This document shows positions 51,436-61,812 of a stretch of DNA of 64,000 nucleotides, in pieces (the stretch's first letter is position 1; the number at the start of each line of letters is the position of its first letter). The stretch comes from Ancylobacter oerskovii. Lineage in GTDB: Bacteria; Pseudomonadota; Alphaproteobacteria; Rhizobiales; Xanthobacteraceae. The position numbers and the translations under genes are program-made. Below the pieces are notes generated by a model. It ran no database searches. It was not told the origin of the DNA and worked only from the letters and a program-made list of their open reading frames with translations. Location of the stretch: the NCBI RefSeq assembly GCF_018390555.1, contig NZ_JAHBGB010000002.1, forward strand, positions 62,001 to 126,000, written 5' to 3'.

Positions 51436-52685
51436 CAGTCCGTCGCCTTCGCCAGGCGGCGGCGGGCCGCCAGAGTGGGGATATCGGCGAGGACGTCGCT
51501 CTCGACCTTGGCGCTGCGCGTTCCGTCCGGCCGATGCGCGCGCTTCACCGGCTGCCCCCCGGCGGTCACGTCGTGATCGCGCGCCAGCACCCGCCGTTCC
51601 ACCGCGTGCCAGCGCAGGCCGAGCGTCGAGGTTTCCAGGAAAATGGCGTCGCCGACGGCATCGAAGGCCGCGGGCTCCGCCAGCAGGGAGAAGGTGGTCA
51701 CAGGACGTCCCTTCTTGCCGATGGCGCCGGTGAGGCGCAGGTCACGGACCCCGTCGAGCCCCCGCAGCCGGTCGGCCGCCTGCGCCATTTCCTCGCCGGT
51801 CATGTCGTCTATGTCGAAGGCGATGTCGAGAAGCCGGGTCTCGTCCGTGGCGGCGTCGGCGGTGAAGAGGCTGGCCCGCAGCACATTGGGCAGCCCGTGG
51901 AGATGGCGCGTTCCCGCGCCGTAGCCGGCCGAGTCGAGACGCGCGACGTCGGGGCGCGCGATGCCGGGGCGCGACGCCGGCTCGTCGCCGATGACGAAGC
52001 GCAGGATCGCCGCCCCGGTCGGGGTGACGCGCTCGCCGCCGATCCCATCGTCCCGCCAGTCGAATCCCTTGAGGATCTCCACGGTGGCGGGCGCGGGCAC
52101 CGGCAGCAGCCCGTGGGCGGTCTTCACCAGCCCCCCGCCCAGCGGCAGCGGCGCCACGCTCCAGCGCGCGGGAGCGAGAGCGGCGATGAGGCAGCCGGCG
52201 GCGACCACGTCCATCAGCGAATCCCAGTCGCCGATTTCGTGGAAATGCACCTCCTCCACGGGCATGCGATGCATGCGCGCTTCCGCCGCGGCGAGGATGG
52301 CGAGGATGCCGATGGCGGCCTCCGCCGTGCCCGGAGCCAGCGTCGCCGCACGGATGCGCCCGCGCATGGCGGCGAAGGTCGCGTGGGAGGAATGGCGGGC
52401 GCCGTCATGATGGGGCATCGCGTGAGGATGCCCCTCCTCATGGGAATGGCCGGCAGCGGCGCCAGCCGGCGGAGATGGCGCGTCGCCGGGCACCGCCAGC
52501 GAGAAATGCCGCGCGGCGATGCCGCCGGAGACGACATCGGCGAGGCGCGGCTTGCCGGCTTCCGGCGGCAGCACCGCCGCCACGTCGGCGAGCACCCGCG
52601 GCTCGAGCTCCGGTCGCGCGGCGAGAAGGGCGGCGACGAACATGTCGCCGGCGATGCCGCCGACCGGATCGAGATGGATGTGCAT
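51435..52685 (-). CDS. larC: LarC, nickel-inserting pyridinium-3,5-bisthiocarboxylate nickel chelatase
   Basis: 416 residues from ATG 52685 (MHIHLDPVGGIAGDMFVAAL), encoded in one frame; in L. plantarum the equivalent needs a ribosomal frameshift. A His-rich segment (GHSHEEGHPHAMPHHDGARH, about 95-115) may bind nickel. Later blocks EEVHFHEIGDWDSLMDVVA, ERVTPTGAAILRFV, and the C-terminal LDIAFDIDDMTGEEMAQAADRL are typical. LarC inserts nickel using CTP to complete the NPN cofactor. Confidence 0.93.
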   Translation of the reverse strand: MHIHLDPVGGIAGDMFVAALLAARPELEPRVLADVAAVLPPEAGKPRLADVVSGGIAARHFSLAVPGDAPSPPAGAAAGHSHEEGHPHAMPHHDGARHSSHATFAAMRGRIRAATLAPGTAEAAIGILAILAAAEARMHRMPVEEVHFHEIGDWDSLMDVVAAGCLIAALAPARWSVAPLPLGGGLVKTAHGLLPVPAPATVEILKGFDWRDDGIGGERVTPTGAAILRFVIGDEPASRPGIARPDVARLDSAGYGAGTRHLHGLPNVLRASLFTADAATDETRLLDIAFDIDDMTGEEMAQAADRLRGLDGVRDLRLTGAIGKKGRPVTTFSLLAEPAAFDAVGDAIFLETSTLGLRWHAVERRVLARDHDVTAGGQPVKRAHRPDGTRSAKVESDVLADIPTLAARRRLAKATD

Positions 52686-52708
52686 GGTCCCGCCCCTCAC
52701 CTGCTCCC

Positions 52709-54034
52709 TCAGTGGCCGGACGGCGGCCACGGATCGAGGAGCTTGCCGCCGGCATCGAACTGCATCGGCACCGGCTCGCTCAGGATCTCCACCCCCGGAC
52801 GTCCGGCGAGTTGCGGCAGCAGCGCCTCGGAGGCGTAGAGATATTCGAGGTGCAGCGTGTTGGGAATGCGGATCAGGGTGATCGCATCCGGCGTATGGGA
52901 TTCGCAGGTCTTCACCGCCGCCTGGATCGCCGTCTTCTCATCCGGCATCGCCATGGGCAGCGAGGCGGCGATCAGGACGCCGGAGGTCAGCGAGTTGGTG
53001 TAGACCGATTCACGGTCGAAGCGGTCGAACAGCCGCTCGGTGATGACGTCGGCCCGCGCCACGCCGTTGGCGTTGCCCTGGCTCTTGTCGGTGACGTCCA
53101 GCACCACGATGCGCGACACCGACGGCCCGCCCTTGATCGCGGTGGTGGAGGGCCGGCCGGTGATGTTGGGGTCCATGCCGCTGCCGGAGAATTCCTTGCC
53201 GACATAATCGACCAGCAGCACGTCGAGCGGCCCGGAGGCCAGCGGCTGGTCGAGCGGGCCGAGCGGCAGGCGCGGCATGTTGCGCATCGCCTCGGCGAGG
53301 AAGACCCGCTCCTTCTCGATCATGCCCTCGGTGGGCAGCACCACCACCTTGGAGAGGCGGTCATAGGCGTTCTCCACCGTGCCGATGCCGAACAGCACCT
53401 TGCAGGTGGCGAGCTTCACCCGCGCCATCTCCACCACGAAGCGCCCGACATAGTTGAAGCCCCAGGCGTGGCAATTGTCGGCGCCGGATTGCTTGCCGAG
53501 ACCGATGGCCAGCATCTTGGCGAGCCCGCTCTCGTTCTCCCAGCGAAAGGCACTGTGCGGCTTGATGCGGTTGAACAGCACGATGCCATCAGCCTCATAG
53601 GCGAGCCGGTCGATGCGCACCGACATGCCGTTGTCGAGCACGCCGACCTCCACCGTCTCCATGCTGGAGCGGATCGGGCAGCCGGCGCTGGCCTCGGTCA
53701 CGCCGAGCTGCGCCAGCACCTTCACCTGCCCCTCGGCGGTGGCGCCGCCATGGCTGCCCATGGAGGGCACGATGAAGGGCTCGGCGCCGAGCGCGCGCAG
53801 CTCGGTCACGATGGCGCGCACCAGTTCCGGCAGGCTGGCGAGGCCGCGCGAGCCGACGGTGAGCGCCACCGACATGCCCGGGCGGATCGTGTCGCGCGCA
53901 AAGGCGGCGCCGGCGAGCACGTCATGCACGGCGCGGGCGGGATCCTCGACGTCCTGCGCCGCGAAATGCTGGCGCACCAGCGCCATGCGCGGCAGCTTCA
54001 CATTCTCGACGAGCTTCACATAACCCGGCCGCAT
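52709..54034 (-). CDS. LarA-like nickel-pincer-dependent racemase/epimerase
   Basis: 441 residues from ATG 54034 with GGGAGGGGATGCG ahead. It fits the LarA (lactate racemase) superfamily: PSMGSHGGATAEGQ, FNRIKPHSAFRWENESGLAKM with histidine and lysine in the expected cofactor-binding region, and VLLVDYVGKEFSGSGMDPNI. Family members use the NPN cofactor for hydride-transfer racemisation of 2-hydroxyacids. Genes for the whole cofactor pathway follow in the operon. Sequence and context (TTT transporter, four-carbon acid genes) suggest a substrate other than lactate, perhaps a tetronate. Confidence 0.87.
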   Translation of the reverse strand: MRPGYVKLVENVKLPRMALVRQHFAAQDVEDPARAVHDVLAGAAFARDTIRPGMSVALTVGSRGLASLPELVRAIVTELRALGAEPFIVPSMGSHGGATAEGQVKVLAQLGVTEASAGCPIRSSMETVEVGVLDNGMSVRIDRLAYEADGIVLFNRIKPHSAFRWENESGLAKMLAIGLGKQSGADNCHAWGFNYVGRFVVEMARVKLATCKVLFGIGTVENAYDRLSKVVVLPTEGMIEKERVFLAEAMRNMPRLPLGPLDQPLASGPLDVLLVDYVGKEFSGSGMDPNITGRPSTTAIKGGPSVSRIVVLDVTDKSQGNANGVARADVITERLFDRFDRESVYTNSLTSGVLIAASLPMAMPDEKTAIQAAVKTCESHTPDAITLIRIPNTLHLEYLYASEALLPQLAGRPGVEILSEPVPMQFDAGGKLLDPWPPSGH

Positions 54035-54078
54035 CGCATCCCCTCCCGCATTCTCGTCATTGGCCGGCAGGCGCCGCC

Positions 54079-55578
54079 CTATTCCTTGAACACCACCTCG
54101 CGCTTGCGCGAGATGGTCGGCAGCAGCACCACGACCAGGCTCACCAGGGCGATGCCGAGCAGGGTGGCGGTGAGCGGGCGGGTGAAGAACTGCCCGGCAT
54201 CGCCGCGGAACAGCAGCATGGAGCGGCGCAGGTTCTCCTCCAGCATCGGGCCAAGGATGAAGCCCAGCAATAGCGGCGCCGGCTCGCAGTCCAGCTTGTA
54301 GAGGATGTAGCCGAACACGCCCATGCCGGCCATCACCAGCACGTCGGCGGTCGAATTGTTCACGCTGTAGACGCCGATCGCCGAGAACACGATGATCGCC
54401 GGGAACAGGTAGTTGTACGGCACGGTGAGCAGCCGCACCCAGATGCCGATCAGCGGCAGGTTGAGCACCACCAGCATCAGGTTGCCCACCCACATGGAGG
54501 CGATCAGCCCCCAGAACAGCTCCGGCTTCTCGGCGACGAAGGCCGGGCCGGGGGTGATGCCGTGGATGATGAGCGCGCCGACCATCAGCGCCATCACCGG
54601 GTTGGACGGGATGCCGAGGGTGAGCATCGGGATGAAGGAGGACTGCGCGCCGGCGTTGTTGGCGCTTTCCGGCCCCGCGACCCCTTCGATGGCGCCCTTG
54701 CCGAATTCCTGCGGATGCCGCGAGAGCTTCTTCTCGAGCGCGTAGGACGCGAAGGAGGACAGCAGCGCCCCTCCCCCCGGCAGGATGCCGAGCACGGCGC
54801 CGAGCCCGGTGCCGCGCAGCACCGGCGCGGCGATGCGACGGATGTCCGCCCAGCTCAGCATGAGGCCGCCCACCTTGGTGACGGCGACCGAGCGCGTCTC
54901 CGGCGCCTCCAGGTTCCGCACGATCTCGCCGATGCCGTAAATGCCCATGGCGAGGGCGACGAACTGCAGGCCGTCGCTGAGATTCTGCAGGTCGAAGGTG
55001 AAGCGCGCCTCGGTGGTGTAGATGTCGCGGCCCACGAGCCCCAGCAGCAGGCCCAGCAGGATCATCGCCAGCGCCTTGAGCAGCGAGCCGGAGGCCAGCG
55101 TGATCGAGGCGATGAGGCCGAGCACCATCAGCGCGAAATATTCCGGCGGCCCGAATTCCAGCGCCAGCTCGGCGAGCGGCGGGGCGAACAGCGCGATGAA
55201 CACCGTCGCCACCGTGCCGGCGAAGAAGGAACCGAGCGCGGCGGTGGCCAGCGCGGTGCCGGCCCGACCCTGCCGCGCCATCTGGTAGCCGTCGATGGCG
55301 GTGACCACCGAGGTGCTTTCGCCCGGCAGGTTGATCAGGATCGCCGTGGTCGAGCCGCCATATTGCGCGCCGTAATAGATGCCGGCGAGCATGATCAGCG
55401 CCGAGACCGGCTCCAGCCCGAAGGTGATCGGCAGCAGCATGGCGATGGTCGCCACCGGCCCGAGGCCCGGCAGCACGCCGATCAGCGTGCCGAACAGCGC
55501 GCCCATGAAGCAATAGAGCAGGTTGTGGAGGCTCAGGCTGGTGGCAAAGCCCAGCGCCAGATTGCCGAGGAGATCCAC
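54079..55578 (-). CDS. tctA: Tripartite tricarboxylate transporter large permease (TctA)
   Basis: 499 residues with GTG start at 55578 (AAGGATC ahead). TctA blocks: GTLIGVLPGLGPVATIAMLLP, YGAQYGGSTTAILINLPGES, GILPGGGALLSSFASYALEK, FGKGAIEGVAGPESANNAGA, PMLTLGIPSNPVMALMVGAL. Ten or more membrane segments. Imports carboxylates with TctB and TctC. Confidence 0.95.
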   Translation of the reverse strand: MDLLGNLALGFATSLSLHNLLYCFMGALFGTLIGVLPGLGPVATIAMLLPITFGLEPVSALIMLAGIYYGAQYGGSTTAILINLPGESTSVVTAIDGYQMARQGRAGTALATAALGSFFAGTVATVFIALFAPPLAELALEFGPPEYFALMVLGLIASITLASGSLLKALAMILLGLLLGLVGRDIYTTEARFTFDLQNLSDGLQFVALAMGIYGIGEIVRNLEAPETRSVAVTKVGGLMLSWADIRRIAAPVLRGTGLGAVLGILPGGGALLSSFASYALEKKLSRHPQEFGKGAIEGVAGPESANNAGAQSSFIPMLTLGIPSNPVMALMVGALIIHGITPGPAFVAEKPELFWGLIASMWVGNLMLVVLNLPLIGIWVRLLTVPYNYLFPAIIVFSAIGVYSVNNSTADVLVMAGMGVFGYILYKLDCEPAPLLLGFILGPMLEENLRRSMLLFRGDAGQFFTRPLTATLLGIALVSLVVVLLPTISRKREVVFKE

Positions 55579-55593
55579 GCGGTGATCCTTAGG

Positions 55594-56094
55594 TCAGGAC
55601 AGCCAGGTTCCGATCGTCGGGATGGCGAGGCCAAGCCCGAGAATGAAGACGGCCCAGGTGAAGACGACCAGCAGCGCCGACAAGGCGAGCGCGCCGCGCC
55701 AGCCCACCTGCCCGCTCGCCAGCGTCGCGAGGAAGGCGGCGATGGCGACGCTGGGCGCCAGGCCGAGGCCGGAGAGGCCGAAGCCGAAGACGAGCACCGC
55801 CGCCACCACCAGCACCAGCGCGCGCCACGCGAAGGGCGCGACCCGCCCGCCCTCGCCGATCAGCGCGCGGACGAAGATGACGAGCCCGATGAGGCCGAGC
55901 AGGCCCGACAGCAGCAGCGGAAAATAGGCGGCCCCCATGCGCACGGCGGTGCCGAGCGACAGGTCTCTCGCCAGAAAGGCGAAGCCGCCGGCGAAGGCCA
56001 TGAACATCAGGCCGGAAAGGGCATCCTGGCTGCACAGGGCCTGAAGCGGAGACTTGCCGTGCGGAAACTTGCCGTGCGGAGATTTGCCGTTCAT
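55594..56094 (-). CDS. tctB: Tripartite tricarboxylate transporter small permease (TctB)
   Basis: 166 residues, four membrane helices. The start contains a short imperfect tandem repeat (KSPHGKFPHGKSP) encoded by three copies of a CTTGCCGTGCGGA-like unit at 56054-56090, unusual for this family and possibly a replication-slippage product. Gene order TctC-TctB-TctA fixes the assignment. Confidence 0.88.
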   Translation of the reverse strand: MNGKSPHGKFPHGKSPLQALCSQDALSGLMFMAFAGGFAFLARDLSLGTAVRMGAAYFPLLLSGLLGLIGLVIFVRALIGEGGRVAPFAWRALVLVVAAVLVFGFGLSGLGLAPSVAIAAFLATLASGQVGWRGALALSALLVVFTWAVFILGLGLAIPTIGTWLS

Positions 56095-56161
56095 CGCAGC
56101 GATCCGTTGGGCGGAAGGGAAAGGACGGGGAAGGGCTCGGCCGTTCCCCGGCGCAGCGGCC

Positions 56162-57160
56162 TCACTGGGGCTTGATGTTCCCCTTCTCGATGACCTCCTT
56201 CCACTGGGCGGTCATCGTCTTGATGAGGTCGGCGAACTGCTCGGGGGTGGAGGACACCGGCGTCATGCCGAGCTCCTGCATCTTCTTCACCGTCTCCGGC
56301 TGCTTCATGAAGGTCTGGAGTTCGGCCGAGAGCTTGTCGGTCACCGCGTCCGGCGTGCCGGCGGGCGCGAGGAAGCCGTGCCAGGCGGTCGCCTCGAAGC
56401 CGGGAATGGTCTCGGCGACGGTGGGCAGGTTCTTGTCGAAATCCTGCCGCTCCGGGGTCGCCACCGCCAGCGCCACCAGCTTGCCGGACTTCACATGCGG
56501 CAGCAGCAGCGGGACATTGTCGAAGGCGAGCTCGACATTGCCGGCCAGCAGGTCCGGCAGCATGGCGCTGGAGCCCTTGTAGGGGATGTGCACCATCTGG
56601 GTGCCGGTCCGCTGCATCAGCAGCTCGCCGGCGAGGTTCTGCGTGGTGCCGGTGCCGGCGGAACCGAAGCTCACCTTGTCGGGATTGGCCTTGAGATAGG
56701 CGATGAGCTCGGGCACCGAGCGCGCCGCGATCTTGTCGGGGTTGATGACGAGCACGTTCGGCACCACGCTCACCTGGCCGATCGGCTTCAGGTCGCGCAG
56801 CGTCTGGTAGGGGAACTTGGCGCCATAGAGCGTGGGATGGACCGCGAGATTGGAGGTCGAGGCCAGCACCAGCGTGTAGCCGTCCGGCGCCGCCCGCGTC
56901 ACCTTCTCCACGCCCGAGACGCCGCCGCCGCCGCCGATGTTCTCGACGACGAAGGGCTGGCCGAACTTCTTCTGGAAGTGCTCGGCGGCCATGCGGGCGA
57001 TGATGTCGGCCGTGCCGCCGGCGGAGAACGGCACGACGATGGTGACGGCCTTGTCGGGATAGGCCGTCTCGGCCAGGGCGGCATTCGCCAGCGGCCCGGC
57101 GAGCGGCGCGCCGGCGAGGGCGAACGACAGGCATGCGGCAGCGAGTGATGTCAGCTTCAC
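56162..57160 (-). CDS. tctC: TTT substrate-binding protein (TctC/Bug family)
   Basis: 332 residues from a GTG at 57160, which has the perfect GGAGGAAACT site; the longer frame upstream lacks one. Sec signal peptide (LTSLAAACLSFALAGAPLAG to ANAALA). Bug blocks: YPDKAVTIVVPFSAGGTADI, FVVENIGGGGGVSGVEKV, GYTLVLASTSNLAVHPTLYG, TGTTQNLAGELL. Binds the imported carboxylate in the periplasm. First gene of the leftward operon ending with larB. Confidence 0.94.
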   Translation of the reverse strand: MKLTSLAAACLSFALAGAPLAGPLANAALAETAYPDKAVTIVVPFSAGGTADIIARMAAEHFQKKFGQPFVVENIGGGGGVSGVEKVTRAAPDGYTLVLASTSNLAVHPTLYGAKFPYQTLRDLKPIGQVSVVPNVLVINPDKIAARSVPELIAYLKANPDKVSFGSAGTGTTQNLAGELLMQRTGTQMVHIPYKGSSAMLPDLLAGNVELAFDNVPLLLPHVKSGKLVALAVATPERQDFDKNLPTVAETIPGFEATAWHGFLAPAGTPDAVTDKLSAELQTFMKQPETVKKMQELGMTPVSSTPEQFADLIKTMTAQWKEVIEKGNIKPQ

Positions 57161-57274
57161 AGTTTCCTCCGTTGTCGTCTGCACCCTTGTCGGCGGGCGC
57201 TTGGATGCGCGGGCGGACGGCCCTGCCGGCAACATGTCGGCGTGCGGGGGCAAGCTGCCGACCTGTCCACTATT

Positions 57275-57285
57275 TGTCAAGATGT
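57275..57285 (-). promoter_or_regulatory. ACATCTTGACA element upstream of tctC
   Basis: On the minus strand ACATCTTGACA, containing a perfect -35 TTGACA, lies 115 bp before the tctC start. A near-identical ACATGTTGACA stands before the divergent kinase gene. TTTGTC (57273) and GACAAA (57298) also form an inverted repeat here. The rest of 57161-57399 shows nothing else I can name. Confidence 0.45.
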
Positions 57286-57399
57286 AATGATCAGCACGAC
57301 AAACGAAGCCGGTGGGGGCCATCGATGGCGCGGGCAGCCGGAAGCGCCGGCGGCCAGGCCGGCCACAGTCGTGTCACGCAGGCTGGAAATTATTTCATC

Positions 57400-58188
57400 T
57401 CAAAGGGATAGATCGAGGGTACGCCCCTCGAATATCCGGCCGCGCGAGCCTTCGAGATGCTGGCGCATCCTGTCGCGCGCCGCACCGGCATCGCGCTCGC
57501 GAATGGCGTCATAAATGCCCTGGTGCTCCTTGAACACGCCGACAAGTCCGGCATTCGGCCCCATTAGCGAGACGCCATGGAATTTCATGCCGACGGCGAT
57601 GTGATCCTTCAGCGCCTGCATCGAGGAGATGTAATAATGGTTGTTCGTCGCCGCGGCGATGGCGCAATGGAAGGCGTAGTCGGCATCCTCGCGGTGGCGA
57701 TGCACCTGGGTGGCGTCGCGCATCAGGTCGAGCGCAGCGGCGATGGCCTCCAGCGCCGCCCCGTTCCAGCGTAGCGCGGCGTAATAGGCATGGTCGGGCT
57801 CGATGGTCAGCCGAAACTCGTAGCAGCGCTGGATGTCGGCGATGGTCTCCACCGGCGAGAAGCCGATGGCACGCGCCTCTTCCACCCGCACCTTCACGAA
57901 GCTGCCGGCGCCTTGGCGGGAATAGATCAACCCTTCGTCGCGCAAGCGCTTGAGCGCCTCGCGGATGATCGGGCGCGAGACGAGGAAGGCCGCGGCAAGC
58001 TCGTGCTCGCCGGGCAGCTTCTCGTCGGGCTGATACTCGCCATTGCTAATTCTGGCGTGCAGCATCTGGTAGGCGCGCTGCACCAGCGGCGTGCGGTGCG
58101 CCCGGTCGGCACCGGGCTCCGCGCCCTCGGGGGTGATCGCGGTGGAAGCCTCTCCGGTCGTCTCGCCCAGGGCGTCGTGCTCAGCCAT
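57400..58188 (-). CDS. GntR-family (FadR subfamily) regulator
   Basis: 262 residues from ATG 58188; longer frames lack support. After a poorly conserved 30-residue tail, the winged helix-turn-helix reads ISNGEYQPDEKLPGEHELAAAFLVSRPIIREALKRLRDEGLI. The all-helical FCD effector domain follows, with metal-binding-type residues in CYEFRLTIEPDHAYYA and HCAIAAATNNHYY. Placed between the two transcription units, it most likely represses both until the imported acid or an intermediate binds. Confidence 0.9.
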   Translation of the reverse strand: MAEHDALGETTGEASTAITPEGAEPGADRAHRTPLVQRAYQMLHARISNGEYQPDEKLPGEHELAAAFLVSRPIIREALKRLRDEGLIYSRQGAGSFVKVRVEEARAIGFSPVETIADIQRCYEFRLTIEPDHAYYAALRWNGAALEAIAAALDLMRDATQVHRHREDADYAFHCAIAAATNNHYYISSMQALKDHIAVGMKFHGVSLMGPNAGLVGVFKEHQGIYDAIRERDAGAARDRMRQHLEGSRGRIFEGRTLDLSL

Positions 58189-58346
58189 TGCCTGTGTCCA
58201 GAAGTCGGTTCCCGGCCGCGCGCGTCGCGGCCGATCCCGCAAAGCCGCTTCGACGGGGCGGTTCGCAACAATTTGCGCGATCGATCTCATTTTACAAGTC
58301 CAAGATGGCTCCATGTCGTACGCGCTCTTGCATGAGATTTCAACAT

Positions 58347-58359
58347 TACAACATGTTGA
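58347..58359 (+). promoter_or_regulatory. CAACATGTTG palindrome overlapping a TTGACA box
   Basis: CAACATGTTG (58347-58356) is a perfect 10-bp palindrome that runs into TTGACA (58354-58359), so a repressor bound here would block the -35. It lies 65 bp before the kinase start and shares ACAT(G/C)TTGACA with the tctC upstream region. Confidence 0.5.
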
Positions 58360-58423
58360 CATTTTAAGTATCGCCCCCTATGCCATTCCGCAAATAAGCG
58401 GCGAGCCTCGTCGCAACGGGAGG

Positions 58424-59607
58424 ATGGCGGCTTTGGAACGGGCTCGGGCTCCTTGCGGGCAGGCGCGCCAGGTTGCGGCAGCGGAACGCGCGGAATCGGC
58501 GCACCCGCCGGTGCGCCTGATCGCCGACGACCTGACCGGCGCGCTCGATGCCGCGATCGCCTTCGTCCGCCCCTCCATCCGCGTGCCCGTATACTGGGAT
58601 ATTCCGCCCGCCGGCCTGCCGTCGGGCGGCGTCGCGTTCGACAGCGGCACCCGCGAGGCCGGGGCGGCCGCCAGCCGCCGCAAGGTGGCGGCGCTGGCCG
58701 GCCTCCTCCCTCGCGACGGCGCTTCCCTCTTCTATGCCAAGCTCGACAGCCTGCTGCGCGGGCAGGCGGCGGCCGACATCGCCGGCTGGATGGAGGCGAT
58801 GGCGTTCGACCGCTGCATCGTCGCCCCGGCCTTTCCCCATCACGGCCGCATCACCCGCGGCGGCCTCCAGTTCGTCCGCCGCGGCGCCGGGGAGCAGCCG
58901 GTCGCCACCGATCTCGCCGGCGACCTCCGCAAGGAAGGGCTGGAAGTGCGCCTGTGCCGCCCCGGCGACGCGGTGCCGGACGGGGTCAGCCTGTGGGACG
59001 CCGAGAGCGACGCGGATCTCGCCCGCCTCGTCGCGGCCGGCCGGCCGCTCGGCGGCACCACCCTGTGGTGCGGCAGCGGCGGGCTCGCGCTCGCCCTCGC
59101 CGGCACGCAGGCGGAGGAGCGCCTATCGCCCGCCGCCCTGCCACGCCCGATCCTCGGCCTGTTCGGCACCGATCACCCGGTGACGCGCGAGCAGATCGCC
59201 GCCTGCGGGACGGCGGTCCTCGCCCTGCCCGACGGCGGCGACGACGCCGCGCGGGCCGTTGCCGACAGGCTCGCCCGTAAAGGGGCGGCCTTGGCTTTCA
59301 TCGACATGCCGGATGCGCCGTCCCGCGCGGCGGCGGCGGCGCGCATCGCCCACGCATTCGACCGGCTCGTGCAGGCGCTCGATCCGCCGGGCACCCTCGT
59401 CGTCGCCGGCGGCGAGACGCTGCGCGGCCTGTGCGGCGCGCTCGGCGCCGAACGCCTCGAACTCTACGGGCAGATCGAGACCGGAATTCCGTGCTCGATC
59501 CTGCGCGGCGGCCGCTTCGACGGCGTGCATGTCGTGTCCAAATCGGGCGCCTTCGGCGACCCGCAGCTGCTCCGGCGGCTGATCGTTCCATTCGAGGGAG
59601 ACCACGC

Positions 59608-59611
<4 letters not shown>
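58424..59611 (+). CDS. Four-carbon acid sugar kinase family protein (DUF1537/OtnK type)
   Basis: 395 residues. Start ATG 58424 sits directly after GGGAGG, tighter than usual, so a slightly later start is possible. Blocks: VRLIADDLTGALDAAIAF, LFYAKLDSLLRGQAAADIAG, CIVAPAFPHHGRITRGG, VVAGGETLRGLCGALG and VVSKSGAFGDPQLL. Family members phosphorylate D-erythronate, L-threonate or similar tetronates. The stop overlaps the pdxA2 start (ATGA), the established DUF1537-PdxA2 pairing. Confidence 0.9.
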
Positions 59612-60630
<1,019 letters not shown>

Positions 60631-60645
60631 AGGAGCACGCAACTC

Positions 60646-61779
60646 ATGACCCTCGGGCTTTCCACCCCGATCGACCTGGTGCGCCCCGCGCGCATCGCCT
60701 TCGGCTCCGGCACGCTGCCTTCCGTGCAGCGCTGGCTGGACGAGAAGGGGCTGACGCGCATCCTCGTGGTCGCCGACGCCTTCAATGCCGGCCGGGTCGA
60801 TCTGCTCGGCCTCACCGGCGAGGTGACGGTGTTCGGCGCGGTGAAGCCCGAGCCGGACCTGCCGAACCTGGAGGCGCTCCTCGCGCTGGCGGAGCAGGCG
60901 CGCGCGCAGGCGGTGATCGGCTTCGGCGGCGGCAGCGCCATGGACCTCGCCAAGCTCGCCGCCGTGCTGCCCGGCTCCGGCCAGAGCCTGCACGATGTGG
61001 TGGGCCCGGAGAAGGTGGCGGCCAAGCGCGCCGCCCTCGTCCAGGTGCCGACCACCGCCGGTACGGGAAGCGAGGCCGGCACCCGCGCGCTGGTCACCGA
61101 TCCGGCGACGCAGAACAAGCTCGCCGTGCAGAGCCTGCACATGCTCGCCGACCTCGCGGTGATCGATCCCGATCTCACCCTCACCGTGCCGCCGGCCGTC
61201 ACCGCCGCGACCGGGGTCGATGCGCTCGCCCATTGCGTCGAGGCCTTCACCAGCCGCAAGGCGCACCCGGCCATCGACCTCTACGCGCTGGAAGGCGCGC
61301 GGCTCGCCGGGCGCTACCTCGCCCGCGCCATCGCCGATGGTTCCGACCGCGAGGCCCGCGCCGGCATGGCGCTCGCCTCGCTCTATGGCGGCTTCTGCCT
61401 CGGCCCGGTGAACACCACCGCCGGCCATGCGGTGGCCTATCCGCTCGGCACCCGCCACCACATCGCCCATGGCGCCGCCAATGCGCTGGTCTTCCCGCAT
61501 GTGCTGGCCTTCAACGCCCCGGCCGTGCCGGAGAAGACCGCGCTGGTGCTGGAGGCGCTCGGCCTGCCGGCGTCGAGCGACCCGCAGGCAGTGCTCGCCA
61601 GCACCCATGGCTGGTGCCGCACGCTCGGCTGCGAGATGACGCTTTCCGCCTATAAGGTGCCGCAGGACGACCTGCCGGCAATGGCCGCCGAGGCCCACGC
61701 CATCCGCCGCCTGCTCGACAACAACCCGCGCGACATGAGCCGCGAGGACATCCTCGCGATCTACCGCGCCGCCTACTGA
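60646..61779 (+). CDS. Iron-type alcohol dehydrogenase family protein
   Basis: 377 residues. Blocks: IGFGGGSAMDLAKLAA (NAD), VPTTAGTGSEAGTRALVTD, metal ligands in VIDPDLTLTVPPAVTAATGVDALAHCVEAFTS and HAVAYPLGTRHHIAHG. Group III ADH, soluble. It starts 15 bp after pdxA2. In the operon it may oxidise or reduce the sugar acid or its cleavage product; related enzymes include maleylacetate reductases. Confidence 0.9.
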   Translation: MTLGLSTPIDLVRPARIAFGSGTLPSVQRWLDEKGLTRILVVADAFNAGRVDLLGLTGEVTVFGAVKPEPDLPNLEALLALAEQARAQAVIGFGGGSAMDLAKLAAVLPGSGQSLHDVVGPEKVAAKRAALVQVPTTAGTGSEAGTRALVTDPATQNKLAVQSLHMLADLAVIDPDLTLTVPPAVTAATGVDALAHCVEAFTSRKAHPAIDLYALEGARLAGRYLARAIADGSDREARAGMALASLYGGFCLGPVNTTAGHAVAYPLGTRHHIAHGAANALVFPHVLAFNAPAVPEKTALVLEALGLPASSDPQAVLASTHGWCRTLGCEMTLSAYKVPQDDLPAMAAEAHAIRRLLDNNPRDMSREDILAIYRAAY

Positions 61780-61812
61780 GCCCACCCCTTCCACTCGCCA
61801 AGGCCCGCAGAA

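Noticed and set aside
57400..58362. A longer start for the GntR regulator at 58362
   Set aside because: The extra 58 residues are basic and non-conserved and would place the start inside the divergent promoter and operator; ATG 58188 gives the usual length.
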